Shown: positions 17,530 to 27,542, counted from the stretch's first letter. The stretch: DNA of 64,000 nt from Leptolyngbya iicbica LK (GCF_004212215.1 NZ_QVFV01000012.1:1-64000), one strand, 5' to 3'. The notes: generated by a model not told the origin, from the letters alone. Program-made: numbers and translations.

Positions 17530-18762
17530 CTAAGATTCCACCGGGTCGCTAACAGGAGCCGACAACCGCCGGGGGGCACCCATGATGCAACTGCCCGCCA
17601 GCACGAGGGCAACGATGCCGACCAGACTGGGCAAGCCGACCGGCAACGTCTTTAAAGCTGCGGCCACAGTGCCAAATAGCGACGAAGCCGCCGCCCCGCC
17701 ACTAAAAAACATGCCAGTGCCTAGCCCCGCTTTGGAGGAAGGCACCAAGGACAGCGCGAAGGGAATGGTGCCGTTGGAAACCAAGCTGAACGCCGCCCCA
17801 AACAGGATTGCCAGGGCGATCGCGGCTCCATTGTTGGGCACGGCGGCGATTGCCGCACTCACAAACGCCAAAGCGGCCAACCCCAATACCATCGCTCGCC
17901 GATTGCCCAAGCGCACCGCCAGCACTCCCGCCGGAATGGCCGTCAACGCCAGCGTGACAAAGACCGTGCCCAAAACCAAACTCGGATTGCCGTCAGGCAC
18001 TTGACCGTTGAGCACCCGGCTAAAGAGCAGCATTAACGAACGAAAGCCCAGCGTCACCCCGACGCCCGCCCCAAAGATCAAGGCCAGCCCGGCTATTGAA
18101 ATATCCTGAGTCGCAGGCTGAGCGAGATCATCTCCCACCGCTGCCGGAGCCTCAGGCGCGGTCACCCGCAAAACAAACGCCGCCACCAGCAAGACCACCG
18201 AGCCCAACGCAAACGCGGTGACTGGCCCCCAACTGAGAATTCGTTCACTCGCCAGTGGCCCCATGGCCCCCGCTACGCCCCCGACCAAGGTCAACACACT
18301 CGCCGCCTGAGGCAACCGAGTGCCAAAGGCGTAGCGCCCCAGCAGCGACATCGCCGGACTGCGAAAGATGGTCATGGTCAGCGCCCACAGCACCAGCATC
18401 AGGGGCAATATCCAGCGTGCTGCTGCTGCCCAACCCCCTAGCACCGCAATGGGCAGAGCCAGGAACGCGCCAGCGGCCAAAATTGCCCCCAAGCTAATCA
18501 GCGGAAACCGCGTCCCCAACTGCTGCTGAAAGCGATCGCTCAGGCTGCCCATCAGCGGTTCCATCACCATGGCCAGCAGATTTTCTACCACCAGCAGCGC
18601 GGTCGCCAGGGTCTGCGGTAGCCCCACCTGAGTCAGCAGTTCCACCAAGTACAGGTTGTAAATCACCCACATGAGGGCGATCGCACCCTGCACTAGACCT
18701 AGACCCACCACTTTGGCCCATAAGACTTGAGCCGACGCGGGCCTCAACTCACTGGAGGACAT
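17530..18762 (-). CDS. Major facilitator superfamily transporter
   Basis: 410 residues with about 12 hydrophobic segments and the MFS-like loop GSLSDRF after the second helix. The second half repeats the fold with VRLGNRR as the matching loop. It resembles the SLC45-like/'MFS transporter' group of cyanobacteria, and the substrate is unknown. The start is taken at ATG 18762; a TTG seven codons upstream also opens the frame. The conserved hypothetical gene follows 35 bases downstream. Confidence 0.85.
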   Translation of the reverse strand: MSSSELRPASAQVLWAKVVGLGLVQGAIALMWVIYNLYLVELLTQVGLPQTLATALLVVENLLAMVMEPLMGSLSDRFQQQLGTRFPLISLGAILAAGAFLALPIAVLGGWAAAARWILPLMLVLWALTMTIFRSPAMSLLGRYAFGTRLPQAASVLTLVGGVAGAMGPLASERILSWGPVTAFALGSVVLLVAAFVLRVTAPEAPAAVGDDLAQPATQDISIAGLALIFGAGVGVTLGFRSLMLLFSRVLNGQVPDGNPSLVLGTVFVTLALTAIPAGVLAVRLGNRRAMVLGLAALAFVSAAIAAVPNNGAAIALAILFGAAFSLVSNGTIPFALSLVPSSKAGLGTGMFFSGGAAASSLFGTVAAALKTLPVGLPSLVGIVALVLAGSCIMGAPRRLSAPVSDPVES

Positions 18763-19078
18763 AATGACAAGAACCTCATGCAACTGACCGACACCCGTCG
18801 TGGCCGTACCGAGCCAACCTGACGATGCACCTTGTTTCTAACGACACGCCCTGACCATTCGCCTCATCCAGGGCCGCCCATACTTGTTTGCGCCTGCTCA
18901 CTTTAGCAAACTGACTTGGGCAACAGTAGGACGTTAAACCGTTATTTAATCAACCGTCGCCCCGTGGCATCCGGGGCCAGAAACGAGCGATCGCGATCGC
19001 CTAATTTCGTTGATCCAGACAAAAAAAGTGGCGGGAACCCCAGCCCATGCTGATCATTCCCGCCGGAGTCGAACTGAG
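18763..19078. other. Intergenic region between MFS and DUF2811 genes
   Basis: About 315 bases holding the MFS promoter and the 3' end of the DUF2811 transcript. Two overlapping HIP1-like octamers (GCGATCGCGATCGC) sit near 18989. No gene is seen. Confidence 0.35.
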
Positions 19079-19282
19079 TTAAGCCGCGAAGTCAAACAGC
19101 GTATCGAGATAGATACGATTAACGCGGCGATCGCAGTTGCCATTCTGCATCAGGAAAAGCGATAACGCAGCGCAGAACGCCCGTTGCTGATTCCAGGCCG
19201 GATGAGAATCGAGATAACACTGAAGCGATTCGTGGAGTTCTTCTGGGACTTCCACTAACAAGCTAACCATAGGGCCGCTCAT
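19079..19282 (-). CDS. DUF2811 domain-containing protein
   Basis: 67 residues from ATG 19282. Key family segments are SLLVEVPEELHESLQ, CYLDSHPAWNQQRAF and the C-terminal VNRIYLDTLF. This small soluble family is found in cyanobacteria, and its function is unknown. AAAGGAGGA sits 5-6 bases before this ATG, so the longer frame that reaches 19360 is probably not translated. It stands alone, downstream of a 1-kb intergenic region with DnaA-box-like sites. Confidence 0.82.
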   Translation of the reverse strand: MSGPMVSLLVEVPEELHESLQCYLDSHPAWNQQRAFCAALSLFLMQNGNCDRRVNRIYLDTLFDFAA

Positions 19283-19452
19283 CCATTCCTCCTTTGACAC
19301 CATAACCAATCGGCAAACACTAGAAAACTGCACCTCCATGCACTCCAGACTTATCCCCACTCGCTGACGAGTTAGGAGTTTCAGTCGCTGAGTTCACAGG
19401 CGCTTACGTTTTCCAGTGGGCATCATTCTGCCTACTCCGCAAAACAGTGTCA

Positions 19453-19715
19453 ATGTTGAAAAAAAACGGTACATCTGCCTACAAGAGCATTCGGAAACGA
19501 AGGAATCAGGCTTTCATGCGATCAACGCTGATGATCCCCGGTTTTTTTCGGTTTTCCCCATCGTGTGGAAATTCATTTTCCCTTAATCCACAGTTTTTCA
19601 GAAAGACCTTGAAACTCGTTGCAGGCTGTGGAAAAGTCTGTGGATTTTTCTACCAAAACTGTGGATTAAATGTGAAATCCAAAAAACTTTAAAAGATCTG
19701 ACAATAAAGTTTTGC
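19453..19715. other. Cluster of DnaA-box-like sites, candidate replication origin
   Basis: Five TGTGGA/TCCACA-core nonamers lie within 105 bases: TGTGGAAAT (19564), TAATCCACA (19584), TGTGGAAAA (19627, exact complement of the TTTTCCACA box reported for cyanobacteria), TGTGGATTT (19639) and TGTGGATTA (19660). One-mismatch boxes occur at 19453 and 19552. An A/T-rich tract (about 19664-19715) adjoins. The combination resembles a bacterial oriC or another DnaA-controlled site. No dnaA or dnaN lies in the window, so this is an inference from motif density. Confidence 0.45.
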
Positions 19716-19756
19716 AACGCCAGGTCACAATCCCTTGAGCCAACCCCTTCCAACGG

Positions 19757-19788
19757 GCTCAAGCCCTTTCATAGAAAGGGTTTTGAGC
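19757..19788. other. Stem-loop in intergenic region
   Basis: GCTCAAGCCCTTTC pairs with GAAAGGGTTTTGAGC (one bulge) around a 3-base loop. It lies downstream of the DnaA-box cluster. No gene ends next to it on either strand, so a terminator role is not obvious. Confidence 0.4.
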
Positions 19789-19799
19789 TTTTGAGAAGG

Positions 19800-20341
19800 T
19801 TGCGTTTAACTCCGGACCATAAAGTATCAAGGGCGACATTTTGACTCTCTAGTTGATCTGAACTACTCAAGGGCGATCGCTGTTTGGATCCGGTCGTCTT
19901 TGGCAAAAGTGGCCCATTGTGATGGATGTCATAACGGTAATCTTGAGCCAGTCAAAAGCGAGTGGCGGCGGTGGATGTGGGAGGCTGAGCTCAAATTTAG
20001 GCCAGTGGTGATGGCTACATTGAAGATGTTTGGGATGAGAAAATATGCGGCTTATTTTGCCACTAATTAATCTCATTCATCGCGATTTTTGGTCGCTTTT
20101 TGGCAGTATCGGTTAAACCAATAAAGCCCCTCTTCTCGACCCTTGGTTGTCCCCAAAAAGGGCTTGATAAAGTTGGGGTTAGACGCAACGAAACCCAACG
20201 TCAGTCAGCTTGCCGTGAGCGACGCTGGCGCTTAGGCACAATGATGCCCGGCGGGCTGGACCCTGTCTTGCGTCCATTTGCGCTGCTTTGACGCCATTCT
20301 CGATGGAGCAAGGCCAGCTTTAAGCATTGGCCTGTGAAGGG
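19800..20341. other. Intergenic remainder between the DnaA-box cluster and the AlkD-like gene
   Basis: About 540 bases without a supportable gene. At 20172-20199 GTTGGG and CCCAAC bracket GTTAGACGCAACGAAA, resembling a dispersed cyanobacterial repeat. A short plus-strand frame (20100-20291) that runs through it looks fortuitous. Confidence 0.35.
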
Positions 20342-21022
20342 CTATTGTGCTTTTCGGTTCAGCCATTTCAGGGCTTCGCGCCGACTCAGTGGCGCGAGTT
20401 GGGTGGCTGCCACTAGCGCTTTGACGGCATCGGCATCGGTTTTGGAATATTCACGCAAGGCCCAGCCGATCGCCTTTTGAATAAAGAACTCATCGGAGGC
20501 CTGATTTTCCGCCACAATCGCCCACAGCAGCGGCACATCTGTCTCGGCTTTATAACCGAGTTGAAAGAGGATGGTCGTGCGCCGTAGCCAAATGTGGTCA
20601 GATTGTCGCCAGGGGGTGAGGGTGCGATCGCGGATTTCCGGATATTTCTGTAACAGCTTGCCCACGTTATGGTTGGCGATGGCATCCACCGTATCCCACC
20701 AGGATTTAGTCGTCACCAAATATTCCAGCAGCGGCACCCAGTCGGGCGTCAGCTGCTTCTGGTACTTATCTAAAAAGTTGAGGGCGAGGTACTGATATTC
20801 GCGTTCGGGCCAGCTCCACAGCGTTCGGACGATGGCGTCGAGTTGGTCGAGTGGGGGTAAACCGTGATTTGCCACCAACTGTTTGAAGAGCGCTTTTGTT
20901 GCCGGAGTTTTAATGCCTAAAAACTCGAATTGGTTGCGCATGTATTTTTTCATCGGCACCGCTGCTTCAGGATCCGCTTGGGCGCTATACAGGTGTTGAA
21001 TGGCGTCGAGATAGGGTGTCAT
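20342..21022 (-). CDS. AlkD-like DNA alkylation repair protein
   Basis: 226 residues of helical HEAT-like repeats matching the DNA alkylation repair enzyme family (AlkC/AlkD). Family segments are KKYMRNQFEFLGIKTP, the Trp-rich LWSWPEREYQYLAL, KSWWDTVDAIA and FIQKAIGWALREYSKT. These glycosylases remove N3/N7-alkylated purines; the Trp/Asp residues of the DNA-facing groove appear present in WWDTVD. The start is set at ATG 21022, because the upstream extension of the frame runs through a palindromic repeat and reads as non-protein. It is probably monocistronic. Confidence 0.88.
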   Translation of the reverse strand: MTPYLDAIQHLYSAQADPEAAVPMKKYMRNQFEFLGIKTPATKALFKQLVANHGLPPLDQLDAIVRTLWSWPEREYQYLALNFLDKYQKQLTPDWVPLLEYLVTTKSWWDTVDAIANHNVGKLLQKYPEIRDRTLTPWRQSDHIWLRRTTILFQLGYKAETDVPLLWAIVAENQASDEFFIQKAIGWALREYSKTDADAVKALVAATQLAPLSRREALKWLNRKAQ

Positions 21023-21185
21023 GGCATTTCTGAGGGCAGCATGGTCTGAGTAACGTGCTGGTGGGCGCTGATAGCAAGATGTCAGCCGATGGGCAGCCGA
21101 CTGCTGGGGGTACGTGTTTGGGCGATCGCCCGCAATGGAGAACTGAGTGCTCCCGTGGTTAAGGAATGGGGATTTAATGATGTGT

Positions 21186-21295
21186 GGACAGCCGTCTCGG
21201 CTGTCCAAGTGCAGACAAGATGCCTGCACAACCGTCTCGGCTGTCCAAGTGCAGACAAGATGCCTGCACAACCAAACTTGGATTTTATAAAATCC
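21186..21295. repeat. Palindromic repeat element with 40-bp tandem duplication
   Basis: Hairpin GGACAGCCG/CGGCTGTCC (21186-21206) is followed by GTGCAG/CTGCAC (21209-21229). A 40-base unit is exactly duplicated (21192-21231 and 21232-21271). The element ends with the near-palindrome GGATTTTATAAAATCC (21280-21295). The same building blocks occur in reverse order at 22981-23052. Confidence 0.7.
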
Positions 21296-21369
21296 TCATT
21301 CCTAGGTCGGTGCCAGGGGAGGGCGATCGCGGCTGATCCCAGATATCCTCCCCTAGCACGATGGCCCGC

Positions 21370-22785
<1,416 letters not shown>

Positions 22786-22980
22786 TTAGCGTGATTTATC
22801 GGTCCACAGATGTTCTCGACGATGAACAATTGAGGGGCAACCCAGCGATCGCCTGCAACGCCAACGCGATGGCCTCGTCCCCTAATGGTGGAATTGATGT
22901 GGGAATGCGATCGCGGTCTCTTCGGTCGCGATGCGGCATGGCGTGCCAGCGTCAGGCCTGGGTCATTCCCTGAGCCATCA

Positions 22981-23052
22981 GGATTGATAAAATCCCAATC
23001 TTGTCGGGCAGGCATGAAGATGCCTGCGCTTGAACAGCTGTCTCAGCTGTTC
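22981..23052. repeat. Palindromic repeat element (inverted relative to 21186-21295)
   Basis: It contains GGATTGATAAAATCC (22981-22995), hairpin GCAGGCA/TGCCTGC (23008-23027) and hairpin GAACAGCTG/CAGCTGTTC (23032-23052). These are the same blocks as in 21186-21295, in opposite order. Together the two elements bracket dgdA. The rest of the 22729-23069 gap shows no gene. Confidence 0.65.
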
Positions 23053-23069
23053 ATACCCCATTTAATTGC

Positions 23070-23432
23070 CTAAGGAATCAACATTTTGATGCCTAACAAA
23101 ATCATGGCAGTGCCAAACGCCTGTCTTAAAAACTGCTCTGGCAAGTCAACGGCAAATTTCGCGCCAATTAAGCCACCAAAGACAAACCCGAGGCAAATGA
23201 AGATCGCCGCTCGCACATCCACATATCCCTGTTGGAAGTAGGTCCACGCGCCCAGCAACCCAATCGGCGGCACTAAGAGGGCTAGCGTGGTGCCCTGGGC
23301 GTAGTGTTGCGAAAACCCAAACAGGTAAACCAGAGCGGGGGTGATCAGGACCCCACCACCGATGCCAATAAGACCACTGAGCGTCCCGACACCGAGCCCC
23401 AATAGGAGAAACAGCGCTAGTTCTAAACCCAT
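23070..23432 (-). CDS. TauE/SafE family membrane protein, half-size
   Basis: 120 residues, about four hydrophobic segments. The N-terminal GLIGIGGGVLITPALVYLFG is the TauE/SafE signature of putative sulfite/organosulfonate or anion exporters. Full-length members have about 250 residues and two such halves. This one carries a single half, so it would need to dimerise; short members are known in cyanobacteria. It begins 23 bases after phnE stops, so it is likely the last gene of the phnCDE operon. A role in exporting an anion derived from phosphonate or sulfonate uptake is inference. Confidence 0.82.
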   Translation of the reverse strand: MGLELALFLLLGLGVGTLSGLIGIGGGVLITPALVYLFGFSQHYAQGTTLALLVPPIGLLGAWTYFQQGYVDVRAAIFICLGFVFGGLIGAKFAVDLPEQFLRQAFGTAMILLGIKMLIP

Positions 23433-23455
23433 GTCAGCGATGCTCCAGCTGAGGA

Positions 23456-24289
23456 CTACACGAGGCGGTTGCGAATGCGAGAGGAGATGGTATCAATGAC
23501 GCCAACCGTCACCACTAGAATGATCAAAATCGCGCAAACGTTCTGATAATTAAAGGCGCGGAAGTTTTGATACAGAGCCACCCCGATGCCACCGGCACCC
23601 ACGATGCCGAGCACCGACGCCGATCGCACATTGGACTCAAAGCGGTACAGGGTGAATGAAGTCCATAGAGGAATGACCTGAGGAATGACGCCGAAGATCA
23701 CCTCTTGCACTTTGCTCGCCCCGGTGGCGCGAATGCCCTCAACCGGACCCGGCTCGATCGCTTCGATCGCTTCGGAAAAAAGCTTCCCCAGCGTCCCCGC
23801 CGTGTGCACAAACAGCGCCAGCACCCCCGCAAACGGCCCTAAGCCCACTGCGACGATAAAAATCAGCGCAAACACCAGCTCGTTGATGGCCCGCATGGCA
23901 TCCAGCAATCGCCGCACAGGAAACACCACCCAAGGGGGACAAACATTCTCTGAGGCCAAAATCGATAAGGGAATCGCCACAATGACCGCCAGCAGAGTGC
24001 CCCAAATGCCCATCGCAATGGTTTCAATCGTGGCCTGAAAATAATTCCACCAGCGGGTGAAATCGGGCGGAAAAAACTTGACGACCAAATCGACCATGGC
24101 CCCAATGCCATTGAACAACTCGATGAAACTCAAGTCACTCAAAATGCCCGCATAAATAAGGACAGCAATTGCGAGCACTAAGCCACCGATGCTCCAGGGG
24201 GTCCAGAATGGTTTTTCTTGCGCTAGGGCCTGACGCACTGCCGGTGAGTACGCCGCTTGAGCGGAATTCAGAGAGGAGGTATCTTGCAT
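23456..24289 (-). CDS. phnE: Phosphonate ABC transporter permease PhnE
   Basis: 277 residues with about six membrane segments. It contains the PhnE-type EAIEAIEPGPVEGIRATGAS coupling-loop region and a C-terminal SASVLGIVGAGGIGVALYQ motif. It forms the inner-membrane channel of the PhnCDE importer. Nucleotides 24313-24361, between it and upstream phnD, contain a terminator-like hairpin, so its expression may be lower than phnD. Confidence 0.95.
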   Translation of the reverse strand: MQDTSSLNSAQAAYSPAVRQALAQEKPFWTPWSIGGLVLAIAVLIYAGILSDLSFIELFNGIGAMVDLVVKFFPPDFTRWWNYFQATIETIAMGIWGTLLAVIVAIPLSILASENVCPPWVVFPVRRLLDAMRAINELVFALIFIVAVGLGPFAGVLALFVHTAGTLGKLFSEAIEAIEPGPVEGIRATGASKVQEVIFGVIPQVIPLWTSFTLYRFESNVRSASVLGIVGAGGIGVALYQNFRAFNYQNVCAILIILVVTVGVIDTISSRIRNRLV

Positions 24290-24312
24290 GGTGTTTACGA
24301 TATCAGGCGGGC

Positions 24313-24361
24313 AAAAAAACGCGCCATGAGAAGGCGTTAAAGCGGTTTCCCATGGCGCGTT
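24313..24361 (-). terminator. Intercistronic terminator/attenuator between phnD and phnE
   Basis: Arms 24318-24328 (AACGCGCCATG) and 24351-24361 are perfectly complementary. On the minus strand the stem is followed by a run of seven T (24313-24319, partly within the arm). It is positioned 23 bases after the phnD stop. Partial termination here would give more binding protein than permease, a usual pattern in ABC importer operons. Confidence 0.75.
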
Positions 24362-24383
24362 GCTGTCACAACGTGAGGTGTTT

Positions 24384-25457
24384 TTACTTCAACGCTTCCA
24401 GTTGCTTTTCGAGCTCTGCTAGCTGGGTAGTTTTATCTGCTTCGCTGATGGCAGCATCATTCTTGATCTCTTCCATCTGTTTGGCAATATCAAGCTCACG
24501 GATGGTATTCCAATCAGTATCGCCAGCGGGGTCAAAACCCGCCCAGTCCAACGGGCCGAGCACGGCCTCATCATCAAAGTTATGGAAGAAGTCTTTGAAC
24601 TCTTCTTTCAAACAGTCGGGAAGATCGGACTTGAACGCGATGGGGTCACTGGGAATCAACGGCGAAGTCCAGATGATTTGCACTTGCTCAAACGCTTCTG
24701 GATCAGTCTCTTGCAGACGCGCCATCGATTCGCTGTTGTTGGTAGCGACATCGACTTGATTGTTGGCGACAGCTTGTGCCGTCGCTTCGTGGCTGCCAGA
24801 AAACACAAGTTCGCTGAAGGCTTCATTTGGATTGACGCCATTCTGGGCGAACACGTAATAGCTCGGCACCAAGAAGCCCGAGGTCGAGTTCGGGTCATTG
24901 AAGGCGAAGGTCAAATCAGCAGAATTCTCGATGACGAACTGATCGCCATTCCCGGCTTCCACATCAATCTCGCCCACAATGGGATTCTCTATATTCGTAA
25001 TGAGGTGAGCGTAGTAGCCCTTGCTGCCGTCGCTCGCCACCGTTTGGGCAAAAGCTTCAGCCCCAGAACGTTTGGCCGCCTCGATGTAGGACTTCCCGCC
25101 GTACCAGGCCAGCTGAATTTTGCCTGCCCCCATGGCTTCAATCACGCCCGCATAGTCGGTGGCGTAAAAGCCGTTGATCTGACGCCCCATATCCTCAGAC
25201 ATGGCGGCCAAGAAGGGCTCCCAAAGCTCTTCTAAATTGGCCTGAGACTCGGTAGAGATAATGCCGAAGTCAATCTCCGCAAACTCTGGGGCACAGACTT
25301 CACCATCAGCAGGGGCAGCCGCCTCGGTCGCTGCGTCGTTACCCGCATCTGCCGTATCCGTGGTCGCGGATGGATTGCTGCAGCTCACAATCAAGGCGGT
25401 GCCAACCAAAGCAAAGGCTAAACGAGCAGACCCATTCATGAAAAAAGCAGTTTTCAT
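24384..25457 (-). CDS. phnD: Phosphonate ABC transporter substrate-binding lipoprotein PhnD
   Basis: 357 residues. The N-terminus is a lipoprotein signal with lipobox IVSC (Cys26), then an Ala/Asp-rich linker. The mature part is a PhnD/SsuA/TauA-type two-lobe binding protein with FGIISTESQANLEELWEPF, YGGKSYIEAAKRSGAEAFAQ and a NDPNSTSGFLVPSYY segment typical of phosphonate binders. The C-terminus is a charged helix ending in KQLEALK. It lies between phnC (100 bases upstream) and phnE on one strand. Confidence 0.95.
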   Translation of the reverse strand: MKTAFFMNGSARLAFALVGTALIVSCSNPSATTDTADAGNDAATEAAAPADGEVCAPEFAEIDFGIISTESQANLEELWEPFLAAMSEDMGRQINGFYATDYAGVIEAMGAGKIQLAWYGGKSYIEAAKRSGAEAFAQTVASDGSKGYYAHLITNIENPIVGEIDVEAGNGDQFVIENSADLTFAFNDPNSTSGFLVPSYYVFAQNGVNPNEAFSELVFSGSHEATAQAVANNQVDVATNNSESMARLQETDPEAFEQVQIIWTSPLIPSDPIAFKSDLPDCLKEEFKDFFHNFDDEAVLGPLDWAGFDPAGDTDWNTIRELDIAKQMEEIKNDAAISEADKTTQLAELEKQLEALK

Positions 25458-25557
25458 CGAAAAATCCTCATATTAGATGTCAACTCTGAACAACAAAAAC
25501 GAACACCTGAAAACCGTTTCAGCAACTATGTGTGAGGCACTAAAACACTGGTGGTGA

Positions 25558-26400
25558 CTAAACTTGAGACGCGGTGAAGATCTCGGCATGGCCGCTCAAT
25601 ACCAACTCTTTGGCTGCGGCGCCGTAGATATCACTCAGCCGTTGATCATTCAAATCTTGAATCGCCCCGTCAAACCGAACGACGCCATCCCGTAACGCCA
25701 CCGCTCGCTTGAAGTAGCGGCGCACCATTTGCACTTGGTGCAGGGAGGTAATGACGGTGATGCCCTCATCCTCATTGAGGTGGGTGAGCAACTCCATGAC
25801 CTTGCGGGCCGATTCTGGATCGAGGGAAGCAATCGGCTCATCGGCGAGGATGATTTGCGCTCCTTGCATCAAACAGCGAGCGATCGCCACCCGCTGCTGC
25901 TGCCCTCCTGACAGGCTAGAGGCCCGTTGGTAAGCCTGATTTAAGATGCCAACTCGCTCTAGCGCGGTCAAAGCTTTGAGCTTTTCTTGCTGACTAAAAC
26001 CGCGAATCAGCGATCGCATCATGGAGGTTTGGGACAAGTTACCAACCAACACGTTCTCCAGTGCGGTCAGGCGATTCACCAGATTGAACTGCTGAAAAAT
26101 GAAGCCCATTTGACTGCGCAATTGCCGCGCTTTGGAATGGAGCTTGCCATCGATCTGTAGCGGGCTCCCAAAGATTTCTACGGTGCCTCGCTCAGCCTGC
26201 TGCAAGCCATTCAAATTGCGCAGCAAAGTCGACTTGCCGGAGCCCGAGGCACCGACTAAAGCCACCATTTCGCCGACACCCACGGTCAGACCCACATCCT
26301 GCAGTGCTGGCTGCCCTTTGAAAGACTTAAACAGATGCTGCACGCTGACAGCAGGGATAGCAAAAGATGCTTCCAAGGCGCTCTCCGTAACTGATGGCAT
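25558..26400 (-). CDS. phnC: Phosphonate ABC transporter ATP-binding protein PhnC
   Basis: 280 residues. Walker A GASGSGKST, Q-loop FIFQQFNLVNRLTALEN, signature LSGGQQQRVAIAR, Walker B IILADEPIASLDP and the switch histidine region SLHQVQMVRRY identify the PhnC group. It energises phosphonate import by PhnE with PhnD. It is the first gene of the minus-strand phnCDE set. Upstream lie a Pho-box-like array and a PhnF-type site (see 26502 and 26551). Confidence 0.96.
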   Translation of the reverse strand: MPSVTESALEASFAIPAVSVQHLFKSFKGQPALQDVGLTVGVGEMVALVGASGSGKSTLLRNLNGLQQAERGTVEIFGSPLQIDGKLHSKARQLRSQMGFIFQQFNLVNRLTALENVLVGNLSQTSMMRSLIRGFSQQEKLKALTALERVGILNQAYQRASSLSGGQQQRVAIARCLMQGAQIILADEPIASLDPESARKVMELLTHLNEDEGITVITSLHQVQMVRRYFKRAVALRDGVVRFDGAIQDLNDQRLSDIYGAAAKELVLSGHAEIFTASQV

Positions 26401-26501
26401 GGCCGCTATTTGCCCAACTGAATATCAACATCATGGCTTAAAGCTGACATGCACCCACTCGCCAGGCGAGGCAACGGCGATCGCCTAAGACTCATGTAGA
26501 T

Positions 26502-26509
26502 GTCTAGAC
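26502..26509. promoter_or_regulatory. PhnF-type operator half (GTCTAGAC) upstream of phnC
   Basis: The 8-base palindrome GTCTAGAC lies about 100 bases before the phnC start. It is the same core as the GTATAGAC unit in the perfect palindrome at 27635-27650. Its placement suggests a PhnF binding site that represses phnCDE. Confidence 0.5.
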
Positions 26510-26550
26510 GAGCACCTCAGCAATAAACCACTACATATATTCAGATAGCG

Positions 26551-26591
26551 AGTTTAAGATTTGCCCCATCCTAGATTAAGTCAAGGGGAAG
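26551..26591 (-). promoter_or_regulatory. Pho-box-like array upstream of phnC
   Basis: On the minus strand four 8-base units follow with exact 3-base spacers: CTTCCCCT, CTTAATCT, ATGGGGCA and CTTAAACT. Two match the cyanobacterial SphR/PhoB consensus CTTAACCT well, one partly and one poorly. The 11-base period and direction point to activation of phnC under phosphate limitation. The rest of the 413-base gap between phnC and phnF holds no gene I can support. Confidence 0.5.
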
Positions 26592-26813
26592 ATTACTTAA
26601 AAAGTGTGCTCAGGCTCGATGGGGTGGCCGGAGTGCGGGCGCGGTAATGTTGATGCCGCAAGGCTGCTGGCATTCATTGAGGACGCGCCCGAAACCAATC
26701 ACTTGGCTGGGGTGGGACGGGTCGCGGCGTCGGCTGGGGAATCGGCTGGGGAATCGGTCGCCTGACCAACCTGGGTAACGTTTGTAGGGGTCACAGCGCC
26801 GCCGCAATGAAAG

Positions 26814-27542
26814 TCAGCTCGGGGACTCGTCGTTATCGAGCACGAGTTCCATGCGATCGCCTCGAAAACGGGTGACCCCATACTCAATGACGGTGTCATG
26901 TTGGTTGACGTTGATGGACTCGGATAGCAGCACCGCTCCATTCGTCGGCATTTTGAGGAGCCGGGCATCTTCATTTTGGGCCAATTGGGCTGACACCCGG
27001 GTGCTGCGGCGAAAGTGCTCACACCCATACTCTTCTTGCAACATTTTGGAAATGGAACAGTAGACTTCGCAATGCTTGACCAGGTTGGGAAATTGCTGCC
27101 CGGAAAAGTGACTGCTCGAAATGCTGAGGGGCACCCCTTCGACGGAGCTGAGGCGCTCATATAAAACGACCGGCGCGCCGATCGCAATTTCTAACCGCTG
27201 CGATAACTTGGCATCGGCCTGCAGTTCCACCACCCGCAGCACCTGCCAACTGGGCTGGAGCGACTGCGCCTTGAGATCTTTGTTGAATCGCACTCGCCGA
27301 CTGAGGTGCAAGGTAATTGGGGTGGCCGTTACAAAGGAGCCGCGTCCCCGCTCGACGCTGACAATCCCTTCGTTGCGCAGCACCTCGATCGCTCGTCGTA
27401 AAGTATGGCGATTGACCCCAAAGCGCTCACTGAGCTCCGGCTCGGTTGGCAGGCGATCGCCGACCTTATAAACCGTTTCTTCAATGTGGCGACGCAGCTC
27501 ATCAGCAATCTGCAAATACAAAGGCAGGTCTTCTCGATGCAT
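26814..27542 (-). CDS. phnF: GntR/HutC-family regulator PhnF
   Basis: 242 residues. The N-terminal winged helix (about 5-70) has RFGVNRHTLRRAIEVLRNEG and the ERGRGSFV wing typical of the HutC subfamily of GntR. The C-terminal UTRA ligand domain (about 90-240) has VLYERLSSVEGVPLSISSSHF. Orthologues in phn clusters repress uptake or lyase genes until a phosphonate-related ligand appears. It diverges from phnG. The perfect palindrome at 27635-27650 in the shared upstream region is its probable operator. Confidence 0.92.
   Translation of the reverse strand: MHREDLPLYLQIADELRRHIEETVYKVGDRLPTEPELSERFGVNRHTLRRAIEVLRNEGIVSVERGRGSFVTATPITLHLSRRVRFNKDLKAQSLQPSWQVLRVVELQADAKLSQRLEIAIGAPVVLYERLSSVEGVPLSISSSHFSGQQFPNLVKHCEVYCSISKMLQEEYGCEHFRRSTRVSAQLAQNEDARLLKMPTNGAVLLSESINVNQHDTVIEYGVTRFRGDRMELVLDNDESPS

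Noticed and set aside
20100-20291. Small plus-strand frame before the AlkD-like gene
   Set aside because: It contains a palindromic repeat (GTTGGG...CCCAAC) and has Arg-rich, non-protein-like sequence.
21023-21271. N-terminal extension of the AlkD-like frame
   Set aside because: The extension is translated from the 40-base tandem repeat; the family begins at ATG 21022.
21192-21271. 40-base tandem duplication as a CRISPR repeat
   Set aside because: Only two directly adjoining copies, no spacer, and no cas genes.
26699-27187. Minus-strand frame overlapping phnF
   Set aside because: A shadow of phnF in a different frame with no family features.
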